Assembly (NCBI GenBank): GCA_002329155.1
Contig: DCXY01000045.1
Location: 1 to 29,968 of the forward strand
From: Stenotrophomonas sp. UBA2124
GTDB lineage: Bacteria; Pseudomonadota; Gammaproteobacteria; Xanthomonadales; Xanthomonadaceae
DNA length: 29,968 nt
Reading direction: 5' to 3'
In this document: one piece after another, positions 15,843-24,376 of the stretch
Position numbering within the stretch: the first letter of the stretch is position 1
How the letters are laid out: each line of letters starts with the position of its first letter
Made by a program: the position numbers and the translations under genes
The notes under the pieces: generated by a model
What the model was told of the DNA's origin: nothing
The model's input: the letters and a program-made list of their open reading frames with translations, nothing else
The model's database searches: none

Positions 15843-16052
15843 ATGCAGCACGGGCATCAGTACGTCGCCGGTTACGAGATCTACGTGGACGGCCACCCGT
15901 TCTGGTGGGGCCATCTGGCGCTGCGCATGGAAGACGGCGATCCGCTGGTGGGCGATCCGCAAGGGCTGCTGGATCGGCTGTGCGCGCTGGCGGCGCAACG
16001 GCATGAGGTATCTGCTGCGCAGGTGCGGTTGAAGATGGTGAGTCGGCTTTGA
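15843..16052 (+). CDS. Small hypothetical protein, third gene of the AroQ-like operon
   Basis: The protein has 69 residues, starting with the ATG at 15843, one base after the stop of the preceding gene. It begins MQHGHQYVAGYEIYVDGHPF and continues WWGHLALRMEDGDP, followed by a helical DPQGLLDRLCALAAQRH and VRLKMVSRL. It has no signal peptide and no membrane segment. I recognise no family. Its spacing suggests translational coupling with the AroQ-like pair, and amino acid composition is protein-like in this frame only. Confidence 0.65.
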   Translation: MQHGHQYVAGYEIYVDGHPFWWGHLALRMEDGDPLVGDPQGLLDRLCALAAQRHEVSAAQVRLKMVSRL

Positions 16053-16155
16053 GGGGTGGGTGAGGGTGCATGCCACTTTGCGCTCGCGTCCGTGCCAACA
16101 ACGTCGGCTCGCACAACGTCGGCGCGAATACCCTCAGCGGCTGCCCTCACCCCAA

Positions 16156-16190
16156 CCCCTCTCCCGCTTGCGGGAGAGGGGCTTCTTTCG
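16156..16190. terminator. Hairpin between convergent genes
   Basis: A 12-bp inverted repeat CCCCTCTCCCGC / GCGGGAGAGGGG with a two-base centre is followed by CTTCTTTC on the plus strand. It lies between the three-gene operon and the end of the M3 peptidase gene. The flanking CCCTCACCCCAACCCCTCTCCC wording is a common dispersed intergenic motif in these genomes. Confidence 0.5.
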
Positions 16191-16199
16191 GGTTGCGGC

Positions 16200-18359
16200 T
16201 TATTTCAGGCCGCGGTTGTGCAGCAGCGGCTCGACGCTGGGGTCCTTGCCGCGGAAGTCGCGGTAGGCGGTTGCCAAGTCGCGGGTGTTGCCGATGGACA
16301 GGATCTTGTCGCGGAACACCTGGCCGTTCTCGCGGGTCAGGCCGCCATGCTCCTTGAACCACTCGAAGGCGTCATGGTCGATCATCTCCGCCCAGAAGTA
16401 GGCGTAGTAACCGGCCGAGTAACCACCGCCCCAGATGTGGTCGAAGTAGCTGCTGCGGTAACGCGGCGGCACCTGCGCCAGATCCACCTTGTAACGCTTG
16501 AGCGCATCGGCCTCGAACGTGTCCACGTCCTGCAGCGGCGCGTCGGCGGGCTGGGTGTGCCAAGCCATGTCGAGCAGCGCGGCGGACAGGTATTCGGTGG
16601 TCATGTAGCCCTGGTTGAAGGTCTTGGCCTTGGCGATCTTGTCCACCAGCGCCTGCGGCATCGCTTCCTTGGTCTGGTAGTGCTTGGCGTAGTTGGCGAA
16701 CACCTTCGGGTCCGAGGCCCAGTGCTCGTTGAACTGCGACGGGAACTCCACGAAGTCACGCGGCACGGCGGTGCCTGCAACGCTCGGGTACTTGGCGTTG
16801 GAGAACATGCCGTGCAGTGCGTGGCCGAACTCATGGAACATGGTGGTCACGTCATCCCAGCTCAGCAGTGCCGGCTGGCCGGCGGCAGGCTTGGTGAAGT
16901 TGCACACGTTGTAGACCACCGGCTTGGCGCCGGTCAGGCCGTCCTGCTCGACGAACACATCCATCCACGCGCCACCGGACTTGCTGTCACGCTTGAAGTA
17001 GTCGGCGTAGAACAGCGCCAGCGGCTTGCCATCGGCATCGCTGACCTCGAACACGCGCACGTCCGGGTTGTACACCGGCAGGTCCTTGCGCTCCTTGAAG
17101 GTCAGGCCGTAAAGCTGGTTGGCGGCGAAGAACACGCCGTTCTGCAGCACGTTGTCCAGCTCGAAGTACGGCTTGATCTGCGATTCGTCCAGGTCGTACT
17201 TGGCCTTGCGCACCTGCTCGGCATAGAAATCCCAGTCCGATGCAGCGGCCTTGAAGCCACCCTTCTGCGCATCGACCACCTTCTGGATCTCGGCCAGCTC
17301 ACCGCGTGCCTTGGCGGTAGCCGCAGGCACCGTGTCGGTCAGCAGCTTGAGCGCGTGCTCGGGCGTCTGCGCCATCTGGTCGGTGAGGTTGTAGGCGGCG
17401 TAGTTCGGGAAGCCGAGCAGCTTGGCCTTGGCCGCGCGCAGCTGCGCCAGGCGCTGGATGATCTTGCGCGTGTCGTTGGCATCGCCGTGTTCGGTACGGG
17501 TTTCCGATGCCTCCAGCACCTTGGCGCGCACGTCGCGGTCCTGCAGCGACATCAGCACCGGCTGCTGGGTGGTGTTCTGCAGGCTCAGCACCCACTTGCC
17601 GTCGAGCTTGCGGCCCTTGGCGGCGTCTTCGGCGGCGGCAACGTCACCATCGGACAACCCGGCCAGCTTCGCCTTGTCGTCAATGGTCACCGCACCGGCG
17701 GCGGTGGCGGCCACCAGCTTGTTGTGGAAGTCGTTGGAGAGCGTGGCTTCCTCGGCGTTGTACTGCTTCAGCGTCTCCTTGTCGGTGTCGCTGAGCTGGG
17801 CACCGGCTTTCACGAAGCCCTTGTAGGTCTCCTCGACCACGCGCAGCTGCTCCGGGTCCAGCCCGGCACTGGCGCGGCCGTCATAGACCGCCTTCACGCG
17901 CTCGAACAGCTTGGCATCGAGATGGATGGCATCGCCATGCGCGGCGAGCTTGGGCACCACGTCTTCCTGGATCTTCTGCCGCTCCGGGTTGGTATCGGCC
18001 TGCACCACGCTGAAGAACACGCGGCTGACGCGGTCCAGGATGGCGCCGGATTTCTCCATCGGCAGCAGGGTGTTGTCGAAGGTCGCCGGCTGGGTGTTGT
18101 CGGTGATCTGCCTGATCTCGGCCAGCTGCTGGCGCATGCCTTCCTCGAAGGCCGGCAGATAGTCGGCGTCCTTGATCTTGTCGAAGGCCGGCGCTTGGAA
18201 CGGCAGCGTGCTGACCGCCATGAACGGATTGGTCGAAGCGTCGGCCGGTTGGCCGGCGGGTGCGGGGGTATTGGCGCTCACGGGTGGGGTGGACTCCTTG
18301 CCGGAACAGGCGGCCAGCGCAAGACTGATGGCGGCGGCCAGAACAACGGTACGCGACAT
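16200..18359 (-). CDS. dcp: M3 family peptidyl-dipeptidase, lipoprotein (Dcp-like)
   Basis: The protein has 719 residues from the ATG at 18359, with AAGGAG seven bases upstream. A lipoprotein signal peptide ends in LALAAC (Cys18), followed by a Pro/Ala-rich linker. The rest is a full M3 metallopeptidase. The zinc motif HEFGH (509-513) lies in TMFHEFGHALHGMF, and the C-terminal region DHIWGGGYSAGYYAYFWAEM is diagnostic of the family. M3 Dcp enzymes release dipeptides from the C-terminus of peptides. This one should be anchored in the envelope rather than cytosolic, unlike E. coli Dcp. It is monocistronic as far as can be seen. Confidence 0.93.
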   Translation of the reverse strand: MSRTVVLAAAISLALAACSGKESTPPVSANTPAPAGQPADASTNPFMAVSTLPFQAPAFDKIKDADYLPAFEEGMRQQLAEIRQITDNTQPATFDNTLLPMEKSGAILDRVSRVFFSVVQADTNPERQKIQEDVVPKLAAHGDAIHLDAKLFERVKAVYDGRASAGLDPEQLRVVEETYKGFVKAGAQLSDTDKETLKQYNAEEATLSNDFHNKLVAATAAGAVTIDDKAKLAGLSDGDVAAAEDAAKGRKLDGKWVLSLQNTTQQPVLMSLQDRDVRAKVLEASETRTEHGDANDTRKIIQRLAQLRAAKAKLLGFPNYAAYNLTDQMAQTPEHALKLLTDTVPAATAKARGELAEIQKVVDAQKGGFKAAASDWDFYAEQVRKAKYDLDESQIKPYFELDNVLQNGVFFAANQLYGLTFKERKDLPVYNPDVRVFEVSDADGKPLALFYADYFKRDSKSGGAWMDVFVEQDGLTGAKPVVYNVCNFTKPAAGQPALLSWDDVTTMFHEFGHALHGMFSNAKYPSVAGTAVPRDFVEFPSQFNEHWASDPKVFANYAKHYQTKEAMPQALVDKIAKAKTFNQGYMTTEYLSAALLDMAWHTQPADAPLQDVDTFEADALKRYKVDLAQVPPRYRSSYFDHIWGGGYSAGYYAYFWAEMIDHDAFEWFKEHGGLTRENGQVFRDKILSIGNTRDLATAYRDFRGKDPSVEPLLHNRGLK

Positions 18360-18495
18360 GAAACAGCTCCTTGGGTACAGGCTTGGACCAGCCGACAACC
18401 CTACTCCCATCGGCCACTGCCAGCATGTGCCGGTAGTGGTGCGTGGGCATGCGTTCATGTTGCAGCGTGCGGGTGCAGCAAATTTCCCGTCCGGC

Positions 18496-19098
18496 TCAAC
18501 CGGTGCCGCGGTTGCGCCCCATCCACTGGCGGTACCACTGGCGGATGGCGGCCATGTCGGCCACATCATCACCGGTGGTTTGCATCGCCGGGCCAAAGCC
18601 GAGCACACGCTCGGGATAGTGGAAGTACGCAGGGATGATGGGCACCTGCGCGGTGCGCGCGATGCGCAGGAAGCCGGTTTTCCATTCCTTCACCGGCTTG
18701 CGGGTGCCTTCCGGCGCCAGCGCGAACCAGATGCGCGGGCTCTGCTGGATCATCGCCACCGCCTGCCCCACGGTGCCCTGCGGCGAGCTGCGGTCCAGTG
18801 GCACCACGCCCATGCTGCGCAGCACCTTGCCCAGCGGCCACCAGAACAGCTTGTCCTTGCCCAGGATGCGCGCCTCCACGCCCAGCGCCATCTTCGCCGC
18901 CAGGCCCCACAGGCCATCCCAGTTGGACGAGTGCGGCGCAGCAATCACCACCGCCTTGGACAGATCAGGAATCGGCCCACGGATGCGCCAGCCGCCCAGC
19001 CGCAGAATGCTGCGCCCCAGCCAGCGTGTGAATGCATTGGCCTTGACCCGCGGCACGTTCGGCGGAAGCTCCGGCACCACCGGCATGGACTTGCTCAA
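18496..19098 (-). CDS. Lysophospholipid acyltransferase family protein (PlsC-like)
   Basis: The protein has 200 residues. The acyltransferase signature HX4D is present as HSSNWD (56-61), and the glycerol-phosphate-binding EGTR is at 130-133 in LAPEGTRKP. GKDKLFWWPLGKVLRSMGVVPLDR is typical of PlsC-like enzymes. It is shorter than PlsC (about 245 residues) and lacks an obvious N-terminal membrane helix, so it may acylate another lyso-substrate. It lies three bases after arfB in the same orientation and is probably co-transcribed with it. Confidence 0.88.
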   Translation of the reverse strand: MSKSMPVVPELPPNVPRVKANAFTRWLGRSILRLGGWRIRGPIPDLSKAVVIAAPHSSNWDGLWGLAAKMALGVEARILGKDKLFWWPLGKVLRSMGVVPLDRSSPQGTVGQAVAMIQQSPRIWFALAPEGTRKPVKEWKTGFLRIARTAQVPIIPAYFHYPERVLGFGPAMQTTGDDVADMAAIRQWYRQWMGRNRGTG

Positions 19099-19101
19099 GC
19101 A

Positions 19102-19533
19102 CTACTCCCAATTACGTTGTGAACGGCCGCGCTTGATCTGCGCGCGTTCCTTTTTCTGGTCGAGCCGGCGCAGCTTGGAGCCGTAGGTGGGCTTGGTCGC
19201 CACCCGGGCCTTGGGCACCGACAGCCCGGCCTGGATGAAGCCCACCAGGCGCTCGCGCGCGTCCTGGCGGTTGCGGTCCTGGGTACGGAAGCGTTGGGCG
19301 TCGATCACCAGCACGCCTTCGCTGGTCATGCGCCGGTCGCGGCGGGCCAGCAGGCGTTCGCGCAGGGCGTCGGGCAGCGACGGCGAGTTGGCCACGTCGA
19401 AACGCAGCTCCACCGCGGTGGACACCTTGTTCACGTTCTGCCCGCCGGCGCCGCTGGCGCGCACGAAACGCTCGACGATCTCCGTTTCCGGTATCGCCAG
19501 CCGTTCCGAGATTTCAATCAGACCCGTCCCCAT
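19102..19533 (-). CDS. arfB: Alternative ribosome-rescue factor / peptidyl-tRNA hydrolase ArfB (YaeJ)
   Basis: The protein has 143 residues. The GGQ catalytic motif (residues 30-32) lies in VRASGAGGQNVNKVSTAVELRF, as in class I release factors, but the codon-recognition domain is absent. The C-terminal tail is strongly basic (SKLRRLDQKKERAQIKRGRS) and in ArfB enters the empty mRNA channel of stalled ribosomes. The reaction is hydrolysis of peptidyl-tRNA on non-stop complexes. It is first in a two-gene unit with the acyltransferase. Confidence 0.94.
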   Translation of the reverse strand: MGTGLIEISERLAIPETEIVERFVRASGAGGQNVNKVSTAVELRFDVANSPSLPDALRERLLARRDRRMTSEGVLVIDAQRFRTQDRNRQDARERLVGFIQAGLSVPKARVATKPTYGSKLRRLDQKKERAQIKRGRSQRNWE

Positions 19534-19637
19534 CGGCGCATTGTACGGTCAGCAATGCTGCGGTTTGCTGCATTGTGTGCCGGTTCGGGGGGAAGCGGTG
19601 TTTCGCGGCTGTTACGGAGAGGCAGAGGGAAAGGCAA

Positions 19638-19733
19638 AGCACCCCTCCCCGGCCCTCCCCTTTGCTGCGCAAAAGGGAGGGAGAACTCCCCCTCCCTTTG
19701 CCGTAGGCAAGGGGAGGGGTGGGGAGGGGTGCT
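19638..19733. repeat. 96-bp compound inverted repeat (three-stem element)
   Basis: Perfect 13-bp outer arms AGCACCCCTCCCC (19638-19650) and GGGGAGGGGTGCT (19721-19733) enclose two inner hairpins: CCCTCCCCTTTGC / GCAAAAGGGAGGG (19653-19681, one mismatch) and CCCTCCCTTTGCC / GGCAAGGGGAGGG (19688-19716, one mismatch). The element can fold as a three-way junction on either strand. It lies between arfB and the end of the GH18-like gene. It may work as a terminator for the latter, or be a member of a dispersed repeat family. Confidence 0.7.
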
Positions 19734-19751
19734 CTCAGCGCGCCACCGCCC

Positions 19752-20687
19752 TCACTCCCAATCCTGCTCGGCCCAGCGCCGCCAGGCGCGGTAGTGATGG
19801 ATGGCGAAGCCGGCAAAGGATGGTTCATCGCCCAGCGCGCGCTCCAACTTAGCCACCTCCTGCTCGAATACCTTCGGCCCTTCCTCGTGGAAGGTGACCT
19901 TGTCGATGTCGTTGGAGGAAACCTCCAGCCCGATCACCACTTTCTTGCCCACCTTGTTGGCATAGGCAATCTCGCTTTGTGCATGCGACAGGATGCTGTC
20001 CCTGCCCTCGGCCTTGTCGCGGTAGTCCATCAGCGCCACGTAGTCGTACACGTCGATGGTGTGCTCGCTTACCGGCCTGCGCCTGCCCTTCCACTCCAGC
20101 TCGATGCCATCGAGCCAGAACGGAATGGCCGGTCCCACCGCCAGCGTGGCGCCGTGCTCGCGCTTGATCCGCATCACCGCATCGCTCATGTCCAGGAACC
20201 CGACGAGCAGGTCCTCACGGGTGTCGTCGTCCCACTGGTCAAGAATGTGCGGCTCGATGTCGAGATTGGCACCATCAAAGCGCGCCTGCTCGGGCGCGGC
20301 CGCGTTGTACTCCACCACGCGCCGGAACATGGCCTCGGCCTCGGCCCGGTGCGAGGGCAGCACGTAGTTCTCGGTGTTGAGATAGGCAGAGCCCAGCAGC
20401 GCGTAGACCTTCATGCCGTGCCCGTGCATGCGCGCGATGAAGGCGTGGTAGAGCTGTGGCTGATCGACGATCAGGTTGCGGCCCTTGAACTCATCGGCAT
20501 ACAGGTACAGCGTGTCGATGTGCTGTGTCTTGAGGTAGGCAATGGCCTCCTCGGCCACCTCCGGGCTTTCGACCATGGCGTAGGACTCGGCCTCCCACGT
20601 CCAGAAGGCACGGCTGGCCTTGGCCAGCACGCTGGCCGGCAGACTGCACAGCAGCAGCGCCAGGCCGCCAGCGATCCATTGTTTCAT
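19752..20687 (-). CDS. Secreted TIM-barrel protein with GH18-type motif
   Basis: The protein has 311 residues, with a cleavable signal peptide (about 1-22, LLLCSLPASVLA). The sequence reads as a TIM barrel of glycoside hydrolase type. DGANLDIE (138-145) fits the GH18 catalytic signature DGxxxDxE with Glu145 as acid, and YVALMDYRD (216-224) resembles the MxYD strand of GH18. Family assignment is inference; no chitin-binding module is present. As the last gene of the five-gene polysaccharide cassette, it probably cuts or trims the polymer in the periplasm. A GH18-like fold would point to an N-acetylhexosamine polymer. Its start overlaps the stop of the transferase gene as ATGA. Confidence 0.8.
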   Translation of the reverse strand: MKQWIAGGLALLLCSLPASVLAKASRAFWTWEAESYAMVESPEVAEEAIAYLKTQHIDTLYLYADEFKGRNLIVDQPQLYHAFIARMHGHGMKVYALLGSAYLNTENYVLPSHRAEAEAMFRRVVEYNAAAPEQARFDGANLDIEPHILDQWDDDTREDLLVGFLDMSDAVMRIKREHGATLAVGPAIPFWLDGIELEWKGRRRPVSEHTIDVYDYVALMDYRDKAEGRDSILSHAQSEIAYANKVGKKVVIGLEVSSNDIDKVTFHEEGPKVFEQEVAKLERALGDEPSFAGFAIHHYRAWRRWAEQDWE

Positions 20688-23059
20688 TGTGCGCCTCCGT
20701 TGCCTTCGATGGCCTGCAGCGGCAGGTGGTAGCGGCCCTGGCCGATGGCCTTGCCGGTGTCCGGGTCGGACGGGAACACCGAGACGAAACAGCGTGCTGA
20801 GCAGTCGTCCAGGTGCGGCAGCGCAAGCTGTACCTGCTGGCGGCCACGTGCCGGCAGCTGTACCGCTGCGCCATAGATTTCCTTCAGCTCACGGCCCTGC
20901 TCGGTGGCCATCACCGCCAGCGGCACGAACACGCGGCTGGGCTTGCCGTCGCCGTTGCTGAACACCGCCGTGAGCTGCATGCCCTGCCCGTTCGCTGCCG
21001 CGGCCAGCTGCGCCGATTCCATCGACACGCCATGTGCCACCGGTGCGGCGGCAGCCACCGCCTGCACGGGAGCCGGCGCCTGGTAGGCCACCAGCGTGGT
21101 CTTGCCGCCGTCGGGCATCAGCGCCTGCTGCTGCATGAAGATCGCATTGGCCTGCATATAGCGTTGCAGCCTGCGCATTGCCCAGTCGCGTACCTCGGCA
21201 TCGTCGGCTTCGGCCAGGTGCATGCCATCCTGCAGCTCATAGAGCTTGCCGTCGCGCAGCCACCAGCGGTCGGCAAGGTACTCCGGCGCGCTGGTCTTGG
21301 TCTGCTGCAGCGGCAGCGTGTGGGTGTTGCGGAAGCTCTCGCCCATGTCCAGGCCGGTGCCCAGCCACGGCGTCTGCGCCGGCCGCTGCAGGCCATAGGT
21401 GTTGGACAGCAGCGCCATCAGCGACGGGGTGACATCCAGCTGCGAGGACACCGCGCGGATGCGACGCGGCTGCTTGAGCAGCGGCGAGTGGATGATCAGC
21501 GGCACGTGGTAGCGGTCCACGTGCTCATCCATCGGAATCTCCGGCAGGCGGTGGTCGCCGGTGATGACGAAGATGGTGTTGGCATACCACGGTGTCTTCG
21601 ACACGCTGTCGAAATAGCGGCGCAGCTGGTCGTCGGTATACAGGATGGTGCTGTAGATGGCGGCGTTGCTGCGGTAGGCAGGCAGCTTGTCCGCCGGAAT
21701 CCTCAGTTCCTGCAGGCGCTGCTGCATGCGCGCGCGGTAGGCGTCCTGGCCGGGAAACTCGTAGCTGGTATGCATGGACATGGTCTGCAGCGCCAGCAGG
21801 AACGGCGTGCGCAGCGTGTCGTTGTCGGCCAGCACGCGCGCGACCACTTCCTTGTCCGGGTAGCCCCAGGAGCTGAACGGATTGCGCTGGTAGCCACTGC
21901 CGAAACTGTTGAGGTCCACCAGCTGCTGCACCTGCTGCAACTGCATGTAGCCCTTTTCGTTGTCGAACGTGGTGTCGGTGCCGTTGTAGAACGCGGTGTG
22001 GTAGCCCTGCTCGCCCAGCACGTTGAACAGGCCCGGGTGCGCGGGCATCTTCGCGCCCAGCGCGGTGAAGCCCTGCTCGGCGAACGGTACCGAACCAAAC
22101 AGCGTGGGCAGCACACCGAAGGTGCGGCCCTGGTTGGCCAGGAAGTTGTCGAAGTACAGGCTGCGCGTGGCCAGTTCATCCAGGAACGGGGTGAAGCTGC
22201 CCAGCGGCGCCTGCGGCCCGGAGAACGACCGGCCCAGGCCTTCGACCACGATGACAACCACGTTCGGCTTGCTGCCATCGCTGGTCGGATTGAAGAACTC
22301 ACCCAGTGCGTCCGGTGTCTGCTCCGGATGCAGGAAGGGGTAGGTGGGGTCCAGCGGCGGCAGCACGTCCTGCGCCGCGTCGGCCGATTGCTCGGCGCTG
22401 GCCAGATGCGCGGTGTCGCCCGTGTACCAGCGGCGCACGTCATTGCTGAACCATGCCAGCTTGTTGCTGGCCAGCTCGCGTGCCGGCTCGTCCTTCAACG
22501 TAGCGGCGCCGGTTGGCAGCGGCAGCACCCACGCCAGCAGGCCGGCGATGAGCAGCAGCGTGGTCCACAGCACCGAGCCCTGCAGCGCACGCCTGCCCCA
22601 CCACCACAGCCATGCCCACAACAGCAGCAGCGGCAAAAGAAAGGCCAGGATGCTGCGCAGGTTCAGCGGCGCGCCATCAGCCAGTGTGGTGCGTATTTCC
22701 GCCGCGCTGTAACCGAACAGATCCGCACCCAGCGGCACATGCGCCACCTGGTAGTACTGGTCGAGCATGGCCTGCGCCACGACCGGCAAGGTCCACAGCA
22801 GCGACAGCAGCACCGCGCGTACCGCCGGGCGGCGGATGGCCAGCAGCGGCAGCGACAGCACCAGCAGCAACGGCAGCAGACGCAGCAGCACCAGGCCGGA
22901 CTGCATCAGGGCGACGCCGCTGATGGCGCCCCCCTGGCCGCCAGCCCGGGCGCCGCCATTGATCACCGCAGCCGCCACCAGCGCCAGCTGTGCCAGCAGC
23001 AGTGCCGGGAAGGCGGAAGAAAAACGCGACCACGCGTTGCCGTTGTTCTCTGCCGTCAT
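20684..23059 (-). CDS. LTA-synthase-like membrane phosphotransferase (sulfatase fold)
   Basis: The protein has 791 residues. About five hydrophobic segments lie in the first 180, then an extracytoplasmic alkaline-phosphatase/sulfatase-fold domain (about 265-610). NVVVIVVEGLGRSF supplies a metal-binding Glu273. GRTFGVLPTLFGS has the nucleophile Thr313, and ITGDHRLPE has Asp502/His503. These match LtaS and OpgB/MdoB-type enzymes, which transfer phosphoglycerol, or EptA-like enzymes, which transfer phosphoethanolamine. After about residue 670 there is an additional beta-rich domain with a Cys pair (DDCSARCFVSVFP) not usual for LtaS. In this cassette it probably decorates the polymer. It lies 12 bases after the barrel gene. 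Confidence 0.86.
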   Translation of the reverse strand: MTAENNGNAWSRFSSAFPALLLAQLALVAAAVINGGARAGGQGGAISGVALMQSGLVLLRLLPLLLVLSLPLLAIRRPAVRAVLLSLLWTLPVVAQAMLDQYYQVAHVPLGADLFGYSAAEIRTTLADGAPLNLRSILAFLLPLLLLWAWLWWWGRRALQGSVLWTTLLLIAGLLAWVLPLPTGAATLKDEPARELASNKLAWFSNDVRRWYTGDTAHLASAEQSADAAQDVLPPLDPTYPFLHPEQTPDALGEFFNPTSDGSKPNVVVIVVEGLGRSFSGPQAPLGSFTPFLDELATRSLYFDNFLANQGRTFGVLPTLFGSVPFAEQGFTALGAKMPAHPGLFNVLGEQGYHTAFYNGTDTTFDNEKGYMQLQQVQQLVDLNSFGSGYQRNPFSSWGYPDKEVVARVLADNDTLRTPFLLALQTMSMHTSYEFPGQDAYRARMQQRLQELRIPADKLPAYRSNAAIYSTILYTDDQLRRYFDSVSKTPWYANTIFVITGDHRLPEIPMDEHVDRYHVPLIIHSPLLKQPRRIRAVSSQLDVTPSLMALLSNTYGLQRPAQTPWLGTGLDMGESFRNTHTLPLQQTKTSAPEYLADRWWLRDGKLYELQDGMHLAEADDAEVRDWAMRRLQRYMQANAIFMQQQALMPDGGKTTLVAYQAPAPVQAVAAAAPVAHGVSMESAQLAAAANGQGMQLTAVFSNGDGKPSRVFVPLAVMATEQGRELKEIYGAAVQLPARGRQQVQLALPHLDDCSARCFVSVFPSDPDTGKAIGQGRYHLPLQAIEGNGGAQ

Positions 23060-23071
23060 CCAGCCTGCTCC

Positions 23072-24376
23072 TTACCAGCGCGTATACAACGCGAACGACA
23101 CCCGCTGCTCGCTGTAACCACCATCGTCGTCGGCATAGCCGGCGCCGAGCTTGAAGCCCCAGTTGGGGGCGAAGTAGTGCTTCCACGCCACACCAACGGC
23201 GGCGTTGCTGTCGCGCACCACGCTGCCGAAGCGGTCCATGTCGGTGCTGCGGCCACTGCTGACGCTCATCTCCAGATAGTCGTCGGCATTGCCCTTGTAG
23301 TAGTTGCGCAGCATCACCCGGTGGCTCCAGCTGCCGCTGCCGACACCCGGCACGTGCTGCAGTTTGTAGCGGCCGTACCAGTTGCCCACGTAGCGGCCCA
23401 CACCGACACCGTAGAACTCGGTATCACCGGAGAAGCGCAGGTGATCGACGCTGGCCGACAACTCCCAGCCATCGCCCACGCCCTGGAATACTTCCGCGCG
23501 CCAGGCCTGCCTGGGCAGCACGCCGCTGGACGGGCCCTGCTGGTAACGCAGGTTGGCATAGGCACGCGACCACAGCGGCACGTAGCCATCCAGTGCCCAG
23601 GCCACATCACTGTTGCCGAAGTGGTCGGCACGCAGCAGCTCCAACCCCAGCGAGCCACGCTCGAAATAGCGGCGCAGCGACAGGTCGGCATCGTTCCAGC
23701 TCTCACGGCCGCCGCTGAAGCGGGTGTGGTCCCAACCGGCGCTGGCACCCCAGCGGTAGCCGTCAACGTTGGCCACATCCGGGTTGGCCATGCGCGGCAG
23801 CAGGCTCTGCTGCAGGCTGGCCACTTCGGCCGCATCCGCGCCAAGGCCGGCAGCAGCATCGAAATCCGCGCGTGCGGCAGAACGCTGGCCGGCATCACGC
23901 AGCGCGCGGCCACGGGCGATGCGTGCGGCCGGGTCCTGCGGCTGCAGCTCCACCCACTTGGCATAGGCATCGGCAGCCTGCTGCGGGCGGTCGCTCCAGC
24001 GGTACATGTCGCCCAGTGCCGACCAGGCATCGGCATAGTCGGGGCTGTTGCGCACCACGGTCTGCAGGTCGGCCTCGGCGGCGGCGTACTGGCCGTCCCA
24101 CGCATAGGTGCGGCCACGTGCCAGCAGCAGGTCGCCGTTGCCCGGGTGCTCGGCCAGCAGCGCGGTGTAACGCTCCAGCGCCTGCGGGCGCTGGCCACTG
24201 GTGGCCATCTGCTGCGCCTGGCGCAGCTGCACGGTCAAGGCATCCGGCTCGGCCTCCTGGGCCATGGCGGCAGGCGCCATGCAGGCACCAAGCGCCAGCA
24301 GCAGCCAGGGCCGCAGCGCGCGCGCGGTTGAAGCGGAAAGCGAGTGCCGACGCAAGGCGTTGCTCCTGTGTTTCAT
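23072..24376 (-). CDS. TPR and YaiO-type outer-membrane beta-barrel protein
   Basis: The protein has 434 residues from the ATG at 24376, which overlaps the glycosyltransferase stop as ATGA. A signal peptide ends in AMA before Gln40. Residues about 47-190 form tetratricopeptide repeats (ALERYTALLAEHPGNGDLLL, AAEADLQTVVRNSPDYADAW, AADAYAKWVELQPQDPAA). The rest alternates polar and hydrophobic residues in about 12 strands with many Tyr, Trp and Gly, and ends in an aromatic (YTRW), as outer-membrane barrels do. The TPR-then-barrel plan recalls PgaA, NfrA and YaiO. It likely guides and exports the polymer made by the neighbouring GT2. Confidence 0.86.
   Translation of the reverse strand: MKHRSNALRRHSLSASTARALRPWLLLALGACMAPAAMAQEAEPDALTVQLRQAQQMATSGQRPQALERYTALLAEHPGNGDLLLARGRTYAWDGQYAAAEADLQTVVRNSPDYADAWSALGDMYRWSDRPQQAADAYAKWVELQPQDPAARIARGRALRDAGQRSAARADFDAAAGLGADAAEVASLQQSLLPRMANPDVANVDGYRWGASAGWDHTRFSGGRESWNDADLSLRRYFERGSLGLELLRADHFGNSDVAWALDGYVPLWSRAYANLRYQQGPSSGVLPRQAWRAEVFQGVGDGWELSASVDHLRFSGDTEFYGVGVGRYVGNWYGRYKLQHVPGVGSGSWSHRVMLRNYYKGNADDYLEMSVSSGRSTDMDRFGSVVRDSNAAVGVAWKHYFAPNWGFKLGAGYADDDGGYSEQRVSFALYTRW

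Noticed and set aside
16056..18638. A plus-strand open frame of 860 codons
   Set aside because: It is antisense to the M3 peptidase, which has HEFGH and a lipoprotein signal. The plus-strand product has no recognisable features.
20813..24331. A plus-strand open frame of 1172 codons
   Set aside because: It runs antisense to the LtaS-like and YaiO-type genes. Its product is a His/Gln/Arg-rich string with no domain, as expected for the opposite strand of GC-rich genes; the minus-strand products have clear motifs.
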